64,000 bases of DNA from Blattamonas nauphoetae. Lineage: Eukaryota > Preaxostyla > Oxymonadida. Position 1 is the stretch's first letter; each line of letters starts with the position of its first letter. The notes under the pieces were generated by a model. It ran no database searches. It was given only the letters and a program-made list of their open reading frames with translations, and was not told the DNA's origin. The stretch covers positions 62,001 to 126,000 of the forward strand of contig JARBJD010000032.1 in the NCBI GenBank assembly GCA_033064195.1, read 5' to 3'. The position numbers were made by a program, and so were the translations under genes. Shown here one piece after another: positions 18,592 through 29,288 of this stretch.

Positions 18592-20034
18592 ATGTTCTCA
18601 TCACAACACTTCACCCATGTTCCTCCGACCCAGGTCTGTGCAAGTATCCACCCTCTACCACCCTCGTTCCAACCGTTAACACCGATTAATGACTCCCCGG
18701 ACTACCTTCTTAACGGTCTCCCGAACTGGGAAGACTCGCCCCTCAAATGTCCGAACTTGAGTCCATGGCTCGAATGTGAAACACACCACGATATTATGAT
18801 TATCGAGAACTATCAAGTCCCATCCAATTTCTTCTTCAGACATTACTTGGACTTGGAACGAGAGTCGGCCGACAAAACAGAGCCGATGAAGCTTCTAGTG
18901 GAACGCACAGCCTCCCACCTCGCCAAATATACTCAAAGTGATCCTAACTGCATGCAACCACACATTCTTAGTCTCTGCAACTATTTCAAGCTCGACGAAG
19001 AAGTCTGTTCATTTTATCACACCCTTATCTTGTACCTCTTCAGGTATTTCTCACTGCAGTTATTGTCCTTACCCGATATTTGTCTGTTGTGGGTCTGCCC
19101 GTTGATTTCTCTCCGATTATATCCTCTCTTTCGCTCATCTGTCATCACCACTCAGGTTCTATCCTCGAAATCAAGAAAGACTCAGAATTGTTCTATCTTC
19201 TTATTCTTTGTATTCTTATTGCTCTCAAGGTCTGGTCTTCATCCCCATTATCATCATATTCAGGGCCTCCTCGACGTTCCCGTAGATTCAGGCTCGATTG
19301 CCCGGTCGCTTAAACTGGAACCGTCGCGTATCTTCCACAACGAAGTCCAGATTCTTGCAGCACTAGATTTTTCGTTATACTTTGCACAAACAGACGTCAA
19401 CGAGCTGAGTACCATCTTCCCACTGGAAGGGTTCTTATGCTTCACATACTCGTCCCAGCTGCCTCTGGTTGGACTCGGAAGGTATTTATCACAACTTAAT
19501 TCCACTCGTCCCATCAACATTTGCCGGAATAACGTGGAAAATGGGGAAAGCGTCCCGTTCATACCATCAGCGATCTCCACGTTTATTCTCGAAAATGACA
19601 AGCGGGGTGATATTGTCTCGTTTGTTGAATCGGTCATTGCACCAACCTCGCCCGATTTTCAAGCATACAATCAACACACACCAAGCCAAAGTGTCGATCA
19701 ATCGATGCTGGGTCAGAAGACAGCCGAGCCTTCCAAAACACACTCATGGTCTAATATTCCCGCATCGAAACTGATGTCAGTTCCTACCTTCATCCCTCGC
19801 CTCGCAATCGAGAAGCAGGAACCGATCGACACACACATCGCATTTCACCAGTTCCAATACACCGCTAACGTTCCCTCGGTTTTATACTCATACCCAATGG
19901 TGTTTACACCTGCACCAATCTGCGCGTCACCACAGGACATCTATTTCGGGCGAAACCCACCATCAGATTATTCGGTGGCTCAACCCGACTACCAGCCGTG
20001 TCATTACGGCACGTGCTGGCAGGATGGATGGTGA
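18592..20034 (+). CDS. divergent cyclin (Pho80/P-type-like) with long C-terminal tail
   Basis: The start ATG is at 18592. The first exon ends in SLCNYFKLDEE; a 41-nt intron follows and the next exon encodes VFLTAVIVLTRYLSVVGLPV, cyclin helix 2-3. Further short introns separate SELFYLLILCILIALK (helix 3) and GLLDVPVDSGSIARSLKLE, then NEVQILAALDFSLYFAQTDV, which matches the E..+L..L.F.L pattern of helix 5 in cyclins. After the box comes a Ser/Pro/Gln/Tyr-rich tail of about 200 residues without known domain. Cyclins of this type bind and activate CDKs of the Pho85/CDK5 group; the partner here is unknown. The gene at 48091-49124 is a homolog with the same exon order. Retained-intron reading also stays open over much of 19020-19300, so the exact splice map needs RNA evidence. 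Confidence 0.65.
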   Translation: MFSSQHFTHVPPTQVCASIHPLPPSFQPLTPINDSPDYLLNGLPNWEDSPLKCPNLSPWLECETHHDIMIIENYQVPSNFFFRHYLDLERESADKTEPMKLLVERTASHLAKYTQSDPNCMQPHILSLCNYFKLDEEVCSFYHTLILYLFRYFSLQLLSLPDICLLWVCPLISLRLYPLFRSSVITTQVLSSKSRKTQNCSIFLFFVFLLLSRSGLHPHYHHIQGLLDVPVDSGSIARSLKLEPSRIFHNEVQILAALDFSLYFAQTDVNELSTIFPLEGFLCFTYSSQLPLVGLGRYLSQLNSTRPINICRNNVENGESVPFIPSAISTFILENDKRGDIVSFVESVIAPTSPDFQAYNQHTPSQSVDQSMLGQKTAEPSKTHSWSNIPASKLMSVPTFIPRLAIEKQEPIDTHIAFHQFQYTANVPSVLYSYPMVFTPAPICASPQDIYFGRNPPSDYSVAQPDYQPCHYGTCWQDGW

Positions 20035-20323
20035 GGGAGATTGGTGGCATACTCTGACGATCTTCAATGGATATCGTACGATTGAAGTTACTTCTGTGAG
20101 AGCATTTGGTTGTCTCTTTGCGCACACCAGGGATAATCAATAAATGATAGTTTATTATTGTTCAGATTGTGTTTTCGGAAAAGATTTGACAGAGAGTCAG
20201 TGAAAGAGATAGAGATAACGATACTGATCACACCCTTGATGAATCCTTCTGAAGCACAATTCTTCCATCCAGTGTTCTGTCGACAGTAAACATATACCCA
20301 TCTATTCATTGTTCCGAAATACT

Positions 20324-22408
20324 ATGCTCGTCGACAAGAATTCAATCACTCCCCAAATTGACAGCGCAGAAGCGAAACAAACAGTTTGACGACTTTTTCT
20401 CGACATCACTCCGACATATTTCCAGAGCTTTCTTGAAATTTTTCTCACTCAGATCTGTGGAGACTGTGAAACACTCCGTCTAATCATGCTGAATGGTCTC
20501 CTCATTCTTGTGACAGGTTTGTCTGGACATGCTTTCATTCATTCTTGTTGATGATTTTGACAGAATCTGATTGGGCCCTCTCAGCAATTCTTGAAGTGGA
20601 TTACATCAAACCTCTTGAGGAATATTGTTCAAAGACACAACCATGTGATGTTCCAGTGTGATTCTTTTGTTGTCATCATTTCTCAGATTTCTCTCCCAAA
20701 ATTGTTGTCTTTCATTGGTGTTCTCCTGACTTCATGTTTTCATCATTGTGTTTTCGTGTTTTATTTTATCAGCGAAATCATCAGAAGGTGAATTGGATCG
20801 GATTTGTGGATCGTCGATTCTGTCCTTCTTTCTCGAATGGATGGTCTTGGCAAAGAACGACACTGTGATCACTGAAGTTTGGCTTCTTCCATATTTCGAT
20901 TATTTTGTCCCAGATCGGAAATTGTCTGTTGTTGTGGACTTCCACTCCTCGATCGTCTTCCATCTTCCTCGCCCACCACAAAACCCAATTTCTCGCATTT
21001 ATCGATCATTCTAAGAATAAAAAAGCATCCATTCCACATTTGACTACTCTTGCCCAGCTGTGTTTCTCCCCACAACTCGAAGTGTCGAAGCTGGCTCTCA
21101 CCGCGCTTTTCCCCAAAAGTCGGTCTGATTATGAAACACGCTCCTTCCTCCGAACACTCAAAGTGCCTTCTGGTTCGAGTGGCAGTTCGTCGGAGCTTGT
21201 CCCATTCGCAGGACGGCTTTGTGGAAGACTGGCCGAGCATGTTTCGGAAATGAAGTCACTCTTCACCAAATCGTCACCCTCGGATGGAACCATCTCTGCT
21301 CTCTCCGCCACACTTCCCGACGAATCACCACTTCTCAACGGAACCTCAAAGTTGCACATACTTGGTGACGGATTCTCTCTCCTCGTCTCACTGCCCTTTA
21401 ACAAGGACTACACATCTCAAGAAGTATGTCTTTGTCGATTCTCTTCTTGTCCAGATTCTGATCGACAGCAACTATCTTCCTCTTCTCAAATCAACCATCA
21501 TCGCCTGCCTCGATCTGCTTGAGCAACAGGAAACCAAACACGATTCGGCTCGAACTGACTTCATTGACGTGTTAATCAGACTTCTCCGCAATTCTTTGCT
21601 CAATGCTGCCACCAGCCTCCACAACCCTCAAAAGCCACTCCCCCAAGTTGTCCAATCAGCCTTCTCCGATGTTCCGCAGCTGTGCTCGCTTTTGGAGCGA
21701 ACGTGCCGCCTGTCTTCACGAACCAACTTCTCTCCCATTTTTCTGATTGTCAACGTCAGCGCCACTCTCCCTCACCTGATTCCTCGCATGCTGGAAGAAG
21801 ATATAGTCAAACGAATGATTGACGTCACCAATTCGATGACAGTTCCAATCACATTTCGTCAACTCCATTTGGATCTCATCTGGTCCATCAGTAACCTGAT
21901 ATGGATTCCGAAAGACATCACGAAAGACAAAGAAGAGCAGATGAGAATCCGCAAGTTGCAGTTTGAACGTGTGCTGCACCCAGCCAAGCAATATCTGCTG
22001 TTCATTCTCCAGCGAGAGGAGTTCATTCCGAAAGATGGTCCAAAAGACAAGGATATGCCAAGTCCAATCTTGGATCTTTTAAAACAGACATTCTTGCTCC
22101 AGCGAGATCTGTTCGAAGTTGGTGAGATTGTGGAGACAGGAAGAGAGGAATGGGAAGTGGGGTGGTTGGTAGAGAAGACAAAAGAGAAAGATTTGGGGGT
22201 GAGACTGAAGATAGTCGGAGAAGACGATGTGAAAATGAGGGCGAATGAGAATGAGAGATGGATGAAGCGAGTGGAGAGGCGACGAGAAGCAGGACATGAA
22301 GATGCGATGGAAGGATGGCTGACGCGAAGAGACTGGAGAGCACAATCAAAGATTGTGGAATACCTGAGACGTGTGAGTGAGGCGAACGGGATGAACCGCA
22401 CGATGTGA
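20324..22408 (+). CDS. ARM1-family helical-repeat protein, intact
   Basis: Seven exons give about 613 residues. Exon 1 is 20324-20383 (MLVDKNSITPQIDSAEAKQT); the 42-nt intron 20384-20425 starts GTTTGA and removes an in-frame TGA. Later introns of 47, 31, 55, 37 and 31 nt restore a single frame through ESDWALSAILEVDYIKPLE, ISLPKLLSF, SSEGELDRIC, the Ser-rich SSPSDGTISALS loop, and the charged tail ending EANGMNRTM. The gene points at the beta-helix gene at 22576, and its last 220 bases share 167 identical bases with the fragment at the left window edge. Function unknown. Confidence 0.78.
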
Positions 22409-22442
22409 GAAAGATTGTGAGAGATTCTCGTAGCAGAAAGTG

Positions 22443-22461
22443 AATTTCACGTTTCACGTCA
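22443..22461 (+). promoter_or_regulatory. conserved ARM1 3' element
   Basis: AATTTCACGTTTCACGTCA lies 35 bases after the ARM1 stop codon and about 115 bases before the start of the beta-helix gene at 22576. It is the left partner of the inverted pair around that gene. Confidence 0.5.
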
Positions 22462-22575
22462 TGGTTTGATAATTTTGACTCACTGTTGAACAAAACAGAG
22501 GTAAAGGGAGATAATAATGTGCAAATCTGGCAAGTTGTCTCTGCATACACTATCACCCTTAATAAAATATCATTC

Positions 22576-24384
22576 ATGCTCTGTTCAATCATCTTCGTTC
22601 TGTGCAAGTTATCTCACGCTGCCAGTATCCAAGACCTTGTTGATGCGTTCTCGGCCAACTCGAATACCCTTCTTCTCTCCGAAGCAGAGTACGACGGCGA
22701 GGATGTCGAACTGAAACATTCGAATCTTCGCTTCATTGGACAAGACCACTCGATCATTGTTCAACCGGAAGTTGCCTCAAATGGACTCTTCGTTGTGCTG
22801 GAGATGTCACACTCTCTCGAAAACGTGAGCCTGTCGATGAATGGAGCTTCGTCGTTCGTGTTCGTGTCCTCCGACTCTTCGTTTGAGTTTGTCGACTGTG
22901 ATTGGGCTGACAACCGCGTTTGCTCGCCGATTGCAGTTGCCGCAGGGGGTACAGTTGGATTCACTGGATTCCGGATGGAATCGACGCTCGTTGAAAAGTC
23001 GCTCGTGGACTCGACATCAGCAAACACGACAGTGAGTGTCTCAGCGTCCGCATACAAGAATGTGACCGTGACATCGACATCACCAATGCTGTGCTCGACT
23101 TCGACGAGATTTGTGAAGATTTCTTCGAGTTCATTCAAAACGATCACTTTCGTCCCCGCATCGTCCAACGAAGACACCGACGACACTCTCAATGCCGAAG
23201 AGCCGACGAAGGAAGCAAATGAGCTGGTTTCAGTGACAATCTCGTCGTCGTCGTTCAATGATTGTGAAGCGGCGCTGGAGTTCACGATTGTCCCCGCTCT
23301 CTCCGCAACAAGCTTTGAACTGTCGTCGTCGGACTTCAACCACTGCGGGCTTGCCAAGGCTGTGCCGGAATATGTGACAAACGGGCCACAGAAGATTCGA
23401 ATCTCGTCGTCGTCGTTCTCGAACCAAAATGTGGGGATTGGCGGGAAAGCGGGATTTTTGACATTTGACTCCGAAAATGGGGAGCTGGAGATCACTTCCA
23501 GCTCGTTCCACACATTCTCGACGACAGACGGGAGTGGAGTGTTGTGTTTCAAGAAAGGGTCTCGACTGACGCTGAAGAGCACGACATTCTCGACCGTGAC
23601 ATCACTCGGAGCGTTGTCGGCGTGTGTTGTGATTGAAGCAATTCCGCAGAACTTGGTGATCAGAAAGTCGTTCTTCCGAAACTGCCGCTCTTCTGGAAAA
23701 GGTGGAGCGATTGTTGTGGGAGTGGCAAAGAACGAAACCGAACCGTCAAATTCAGAACAGAATATGATCTCGTCCGAGTCGCTGTACGACAACTGGTTCT
23801 GGGGGAACACAGGAACGAAAGCATCCGACATCTTCATCGAGGAGTCCGCACTCGCATACTTCGATTGCGACTCCTTCGATTGCGACTCGTTTGGTGAGAT
23901 GAGCTCGTACAGCTCTTCTCCGCATGTTTTGGATGCTTCGGGAACGAAATACGCGCTTCCTGTGTCGATCTCTCGTCTGCTGAAGCGGTTTGTGTGGTCG
24001 TTTGTTGTGTTTGGGGTGGGGCTTGTTGTGGCAGTGGCTGGGATTGTGATGTGCTGTGTTGGGGTGTGCTGCTGCGGGTGCTGCCCGTGCTGTTGCTGCC
24101 GTCGAGCACGAAGATGTTGTGGGAGTGGGCGAATGCGAGTGTGCTGCGAAGACGACTCCGTGCCGCACTCTGAATGCCAGCCTGCTCAACACGCTCCAAA
24201 CGTGCCCCTCCAACCGAATGCGAACCAGCCTGTTCAATATGTGTATGCGATGCCTCCCAGCCATCCCGCGCAGATGCAATATGCAGTGGGGCAGAATGGA
24301 GTTGCTGCTTTTCCATCTGAATCTGCTGTTGTCGTGACAGAGCAACCGAATGAGTCTTCCTCGTTGCCATCGAAGACCAGTTAA
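22576..24384 (+). CDS. beta-helix surface protein with Cys-rich tail, copy B
   Basis: A 602-residue paralog of the gene at 528-2321, nearly identical throughout. It has a signal peptide (MLCSIIFVLCKLSHAA), a Ser-rich beta-helix ectodomain, one membrane segment and a juxtamembrane cluster of about a dozen cysteines. The frame is also open upstream to 22486, but the ATG at 22576 begins the signal peptide and matches copy A. A 15-base tandem duplication near 23865-23895 doubles the residues FDCDS relative to copy A. In this locus the 5' end of the gene faces the left ARM1 gene (20324-22408) and its 3' end faces the right one (24650-26759), the reverse of the arrangement around copy A. Surface role inferred from architecture. 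Confidence 0.85.
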   Translation: MLCSIIFVLCKLSHAASIQDLVDAFSANSNTLLLSEAEYDGEDVELKHSNLRFIGQDHSIIVQPEVASNGLFVVLEMSHSLENVSLSMNGASSFVFVSSDSSFEFVDCDWADNRVCSPIAVAAGGTVGFTGFRMESTLVEKSLVDSTSANTTVSVSASAYKNVTVTSTSPMLCSTSTRFVKISSSSFKTITFVPASSNEDTDDTLNAEEPTKEANELVSVTISSSSFNDCEAALEFTIVPALSATSFELSSSDFNHCGLAKAVPEYVTNGPQKIRISSSSFSNQNVGIGGKAGFLTFDSENGELEITSSSFHTFSTTDGSGVLCFKKGSRLTLKSTTFSTVTSLGALSACVVIEAIPQNLVIRKSFFRNCRSSGKGGAIVVGVAKNETEPSNSEQNMISSESLYDNWFWGNTGTKASDIFIEESALAYFDCDSFDCDSFGEMSSYSSSPHVLDASGTKYALPVSISRLLKRFVWSFVVFGVGLVVAVAGIVMCCVGVCCCGCCPCCCCRRARRCCGSGRMRVCCEDDSVPHSECQPAQHAPNVPLQPNANQPVQYVYAMPPSHPAQMQYAVGQNGVAAFPSESAVVVTEQPNESSSLPSKTS

Positions 24385-24631
24385 TTTTGGGCATGTGATA
24401 TCCATTTTCGATATTTTTGGTGTCTGCCTTGTCAACCTTAGTTCTGTTCTTTCTCGCATTTCTGATAGTTCTGTTGATTTGAATGACTTTTGACAAAATT
24501 GTGATTCCTGAGGATTTCCAGGACCCTCTAAAGAACCAAGCGTCTTCACCAGGCACCAGAGAGAAGGTAATCTTCCCCGAAATGATTGAATTGAGATTTC
24601 TCAGTTTCTAGAAAAACAGAAAAAAAGATGG

Positions 24632-24650
24632 TGACGTGAAACGTGAAATT
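24632..24650 (-). promoter_or_regulatory. conserved ARM1 3' element
   Basis: TGACGTGAAACGTGAAATTT on the plus strand directly abuts the stop codon of the ARM1 copy at 24650-26759. It is the inverted partner of the element at 22443-22461. Confidence 0.5.
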
Positions 24651-26759
24651 TACATCCAATATTCAATATTTCTCCATCTTCTCCATCTTCGACTGTTCAT
24701 CCCACTCTCGTTTCTCACATGCCTTAGATAGTTTCCAATCCTGCTCTGCCATCCTGTGTCCCTTTGCGTCAGCCATCCTTCCACCGCATCTTCATGTCCA
24801 GCTTCTCGTTGTCTCTCCACTCGCTTCTTCCATCTCGACTTCGCATTCATCTTCATTTTCACATCGTCTTTTCTGATCCTCTTCAGTCGCTCCCCCAAAT
24901 CATCCTCGTTTGTCTTCTCCACCAACCACCCCACTTCCTACTCCTCGCTTCCTGTCTCCACAATCTCACCAACTTCGAACAGATCTCGCTCGAGCAGCAA
25001 TGTCTGTTTCAACAGATCACCGATTCGAAATGACAGACTAAAGCTGCTCGAGACCTCATTCGGAATGAACTCCTCCCGCTGGAGAATGAACTGCAGATAT
25101 TGCTTGGCTGGTTGCAGCACACGTTCAAGGATAAGGATTCGGGCTCTTTTTCTGTCTGTTCCCCGATGGACGATGCAGAAGTGTTTTTCCATCAGCTCGG
25201 CCAGGGTTCGGATGAGAGAGTGATGGAAATCAAGGGTTGTGGTTTGAACTAGCATCGGCCTGGATGCGTCTATCACTCGTTCAACCAAATTCTCCTCCAG
25301 CATGCGAGGAATCAGGCGAGGGAGATACACGTCGATGTTGATGATCATTGTCAGATGAGAGAGGTGTGTTGGTGATGAGTGGCGGCAAGTCCGCTCCAAA
25401 AGTGAGCACAGCTGTGGAACATCGGAGAAGGTGGATTCGACAACTGGATTGAGTGGTTTGTGACAGATGCAGCAAGCAGCAAGGTACCACAAACAGTCAA
25501 GAATATGAATTAACATTCCAGTTCGGCCTGAAGGGGGGCAATTCGATTCTGTGTCCTCGTTCTCAAGAAGATCGAGGCAGAAAAGGATGGTTGATTTGAA
25601 AGGATGAACAAGAGTGAAGTCGATCAGAATCTGAACAAGATGAGAAGAGACAAAGGGATACATCTTGAAAGGTGGCGAGCATTGAAGGGAGAAGTGAGTT
25701 GAGGAGAGAGAGCTCTTCACAAAGCTGTTCCAAAACAGTGGTTCCGCTGAGAAGTGGTGATTCGGAGGGATGGATGGTGGAGAGAGCAGAGATGGTTCCA
25801 TCCGAAGGCGACGATTCGGTGAAGAGTGACTTCATTTCCGAAACATGCTCGGCCAGTGTGGAAGACAGCCGTCCTGCGAACGGGACAAGCTCCGACGAAC
25901 TGTCTGTCGAACCAGAAGGCACTTTGAGTGTTCGGAGGAAGGAGCGTGTTTCTGAATCAACTTTGCATCGTTTAGTGAGCACTTTCAGAGCAATCTTCGA
26001 TACGTCGAGTTGTGGGGAGATACAAAGACGGGCCAGAACCGTCAAGTGTGCAAAAGATGATGTTTTACTTTCACAATGATCGAGAAGTGCGAGAAAGTGG
26101 GTTTTGTGGATGGCGAGGAAGGAGGAATACGATCGAGGAGTGGAAGCAAACAACAAAAGACAATTTCCGATCTGGAACAAAATGATCGAAATATGGAAGA
26201 AATCATACCTCAGTGATCATATTTTGATCCGAAATTGAGATTATCCATGTGAGAAGGAAAGTTGGAATCGACGATCGACAAATGCGCTCCAATTCATCTT
26301 CCGATGTTTTTTCTGATTGAAGAAATCATGAAAAGAGTCAAGATGAACATTAAACATTGACAGACCAATCAGAGACAACAATTTCGGGAATGCAATCTGA
26401 GAAATGATGACGAAACAAGAATCAAACTGGAACATCACATGGTTGTGTCTTTTCACAATACTGCTCAAGAGGTTTGATGTAGTCTACATCAAGAATTGCT
26501 GAGAGGGCCCAATCAGATTCTGTAAAAAATATCAACAACATGGAATGAAAACATGTCGAAACAAACCAGTCGCAAGAATGAGGAGATCCTTCAACATCTT
26601 TGGACTGAGTGTTTTCGATTTCCCGCAGATCTGGCGTAGAAGCGCTTCGACCGACTTCTGCAAACATTTGAGAGCGATGTCGAGAGAAAATCGTCAAACT
26701 GTTTGTTTCGCTTTTTCCGTGTTAATCTCAGTATGTACTGATGTGTTGTCGATAAGCAT
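24650..26759 (-). pseudogene. ARM1-family protein with premature stop
   Basis: All seven exons are present, with introns of about 42, 47, 31, 53, 37 and 31 nt, starting MLIDNTSVHTEINTEKAKQT at 26759. A TAG at 24938-24940 replaces the Trp codon of the family motif EEWEVGWLVEK, so translation would stop near residue 526 and lose the last 95 codons, the charged helical tail. Beyond the TAG the frame remains open and conserved to 24650, so the change is recent. The product may be a shortened protein or the gene may be dying. It converges on beta-helix copy B; its own tail end (YWM) matches that of the fragment at 1-250. Confidence 0.7.
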
Positions 26760-26970
26760 GGTATTTCTGGGCGATAAACAGTTGAGGATCTGTCGAATGC
26801 TCGATAATACACCGGATAGGCAATTCATCAGCCAATTTGAGTCTCCAATGGTTTGATCAGATTAGACTGTCACGGATTCATACAACCACAATGGAAACAG
26901 AAACCGAGAATAGGTGACATGAATGAAGAGATTTAGATTGTTAAAGTATTGTTGGCCGGATGTTTGTTCT

Positions 26971-27543
26971 TTAATCGTCGAAATCGTCAGCGGAGATGGC
27001 TCGTTCCTTGGCGGTTGGGTTGAGGAGTGATGGAGGGCACAATGCTTCAGATTCTGAAGATTGTGGGTTCGAGAGACAGGATTTCGGCAGCTGTCTTTGG
27101 ATGATGGCCAAACACTGGAAGTCCAAGCTTGACGAATCAAAGCGGCCGGGTATCGCTGAGAACACGTGAATATCGCACGTGCAACCAGCAGTTCCTGATT
27201 TGCTTTGAAATGTTCTAGTTTCAACTTCCGGTGATTGGGCATCATCCCAAACGAGCTGATTGGTTCGCTGCTTCTTCTCTTCGATGAGAGGTGACAGTGT
27301 TGATAATTCGGCTTTCCAAACGAATAAAACCTGCAATTGTCCAGTCCCAGGCTGATCATTCAATAAAGCGATCCACAAAAATGTGATTGATGTCCTCATT
27401 TCGAGAGAATCTTCGTTGTAACGTTTTCCTGAATGGTCAGCCAGGAACAGGAAAATCGCAGAGAATGATCTCAATCCAATCAGGAGACTGTGGAATCGAA
27501 GCAAGGAGGTCCAGGTGGACAGCATCTTTTTCTTCCTGAGCAA
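26971..27543 (-). CDS. hypothetical protein, 5' end uncertain
   Basis: A 190-codon frame with a credible acidic C terminus (RAISADDFDD) and a mixed alpha/beta text including FLWIALLNDQPGTGQLQVLFVWKAE. The frame begins near 27543, but the gene may have a further small exon to the right, since ATG-rich open text and several GT-AG pairs occur up to 27870. I do not recognise a family. It lies head-to-head with the ARM2 gene at 27875, so the 330-base spacer would hold both promoters. Confidence 0.45.
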   Translation of the reverse strand: MLRKKKMLSTWTSLLRFHSLLIGLRSFSAIFLFLADHSGKRYNEDSLEMRTSITFLWIALLNDQPGTGQLQVLFVWKAELSTLSPLIEEKKQRTNQLVWDDAQSPEVETRTFQSKSGTAGCTCDIHVFSAIPGRFDSSSLDFQCLAIIQRQLPKSCLSNPQSSESEALCPPSLLNPTAKERAISADDFDD

Positions 27544-27874
27544 GTTATTCCAGAGGTTCTAACAAACGCACCTTTGCTCCAAGTTTGTTTGCTCATGTCA
27601 ATGATAAGAATGGTACACGATGGAAGGAAGGACAAGAATGTAAAGAGGAATGTTCAGTTTGACATTAATATCAAACGATCACAGAGAAATACAGGTGCCT
27701 ATTTGGGTTGGTTGTCATATTTCGCTTCCATGTCTTCCGTGCAGGAACACTGTGTGAGAATGAGAAGAAGAGGGAATGGGAACACATTCTGACAAGTGAA
27801 GTTGAGCACAGATTCCTCGAGTCGTGTGAGCGATAAATTGAGTTAGTTTCTGGGTTCGATCGACTTCTCATCGA
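27544..27874. other. divergent spacer
   Basis: Spacer between the hypothetical gene (-) and the ARM2 gene (+). It may carry a 5' exon of the minus-strand gene; nothing firm is seen. Confidence 0.35.
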
Positions 27875-28948
27875 ATGACAGGAAGGCCCCGTGTGATCCA
27901 ATCACAACCTAGAATGAACAAGACTCAGCTGCCTGTAGATATTCCAACTATCGATCCAGATTGCGTCTCTCTCTTGAGGAAATACTCTCGTCAAGAATTG
28001 TCTTTCGAAGACGAATCAAAATTGTACAACTCACTTGTCTCGCTTGTAAAGGCCCAATATCCATTTGATGATGCCCTCCAAGACAATATCGTCTATTTTC
28101 TGAAGCGTCTTGAGTATCGACTTCTTGGCTCCAAATCACTCTTCCATTATCTGACCTATCTGGTACCTGATGGGAAAGAAACGTCTACCGGATTCATTGA
28201 TAGTATGATCACGCTCTTGTCATCACCGCACACGAAAATAGTTGCAGCAGCTCTCTCATACTCAACAGACATTTTCATCGGACTTTATTCTCGTCACCGA
28301 TTGCGATTTTTAAGCAATTATTCTCTTTCCACCATCATACCACTTATTCACCCCCATTCTCTTCCAATTACGGCACATTCAGCTCTTCACAACGATGTCG
28401 TCCGATTCATCAAAATGTGTGTGGAACTCGCCATTCCTGAAGACTACTGCTCTTCATTATATTCAATCGTCGAACACCACAAATGCAGTGAATTTATCTT
28501 TCATGAAGTTCTTGTTCCATCGTCCCAATATCTACGATTTCTCTGCCAGAACCGGAACATCCTCAGTGGAGAACTGTTGAAATCATTCATCGAACTTTTG
28601 GGCAGACTTCTTCTAATTGGCCCTGTTCATATCCCCACACTGCAATTTGTGCTCTCATCCCAAATTATCCTGACTAATCACAGTTTTCTCTCGGCCGTCG
28701 AAAATAATTCCGTACACTCGAATCATCTCTATTACATCCGCATTTTACTCAACCCAAGTAATTACAAACGTCCAGAAGTGGTCGTTCGATCAAGAAAACA
28801 AATGCGGCAGGCTCTGATGGCTGAAGCTTTCGAGGATAGATTCGAACAGGCTCTGAGATGCAACAAAGGTCTAAACCAACATGTATTTTATTTAGACGCA
28901 TGTGTCTCAATCTCACGCTCTCTGGGACTGAATGTGAGGATACTGTAG
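27875..28948 (+). CDS. ARM2-family helical-repeat protein
   Basis: An intronless 357-residue protein starting MTGRPRVIQSQPRMNKTQ, with a second possible start at 27914. It is all-helical in character, with repeated units such as LYNSLVSLVKAQYPFDDAL, GFIDSMITLLSSPHTKIV and LKSFIELLGRLLLIG, similar to ARM/HEAT repeats. It aligns over most of its length with the genes at 4687-5601 and 32120-33532, and ends in the shared pattern D-A-C-V-S-I-S-R-S-L-G-L-N. It looks complete and gives the reference end for the truncated copy at 4687. No signal peptide or membrane segment. Function unknown; family appears lineage-specific. Confidence 0.7.
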   Translation: MTGRPRVIQSQPRMNKTQLPVDIPTIDPDCVSLLRKYSRQELSFEDESKLYNSLVSLVKAQYPFDDALQDNIVYFLKRLEYRLLGSKSLFHYLTYLVPDGKETSTGFIDSMITLLSSPHTKIVAAALSYSTDIFIGLYSRHRLRFLSNYSLSTIIPLIHPHSLPITAHSALHNDVVRFIKMCVELAIPEDYCSSLYSIVEHHKCSEFIFHEVLVPSSQYLRFLCQNRNILSGELLKSFIELLGRLLLIGPVHIPTLQFVLSSQIILTNHSFLSAVENNSVHSNHLYYIRILLNPSNYKRPEVVVRSRKQMRQALMAEAFEDRFEQALRCNKGLNQHVFYLDACVSISRSLGLNVRIL

Positions 28949-29288
28949 GCTGTTGGAATTCGACACGGTTAACTCTTTTCTTTGTCACTTCACTCTTCAT
29001 CCATTTCGACGAAAACCTCCAATCGACACTGGTTTGAAACAACTTGTTCATCATAAGGTCGGATTGTTTGAGTTCTGGAAGCATCTTTGGATGAATAAGC
29101 AACTTTCACCACACTTTTTGTTAAATCCATATTCCTGGTTTTGTTGCTGTGATGCTCCTCATTCGACATTTTGATTAACTATTTAGCAATTCCATGAAAC
29201 GGTACACACTATGAGAGCTGAATTTTATCACAGGTGGTTTGGATCGTCTGAAATGTGGTCTGATTGGTTTTCTGGGTTCGATCGAAAA

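Noticed and set aside
20387-20389. In-frame TGA at the same codon in five ARM1 copies, suggestive of readthrough or selenocysteine
   Set aside because: A GTTTGA...AG segment of exactly 42 nt in each copy explains it as an intron; the sixth copy has 51 nt without the stop.
20905-20990. Small hydrophobic frames with MFQCDSFVVIIS-like text upstream of each ARM1 gene, looking like short conserved membrane proteins
   Set aside because: They are parts of introns 3-4 and exon 4 of ARM1 read without splicing.
22761-23837. A 358-codon frame antisense to surface gene B, with an equal-length twin at 1060-2136 antisense to copy A
   Set aside because: Both are shadows of the near-identical sense genes; the shared length follows from copy identity, and the product has no sensible features.
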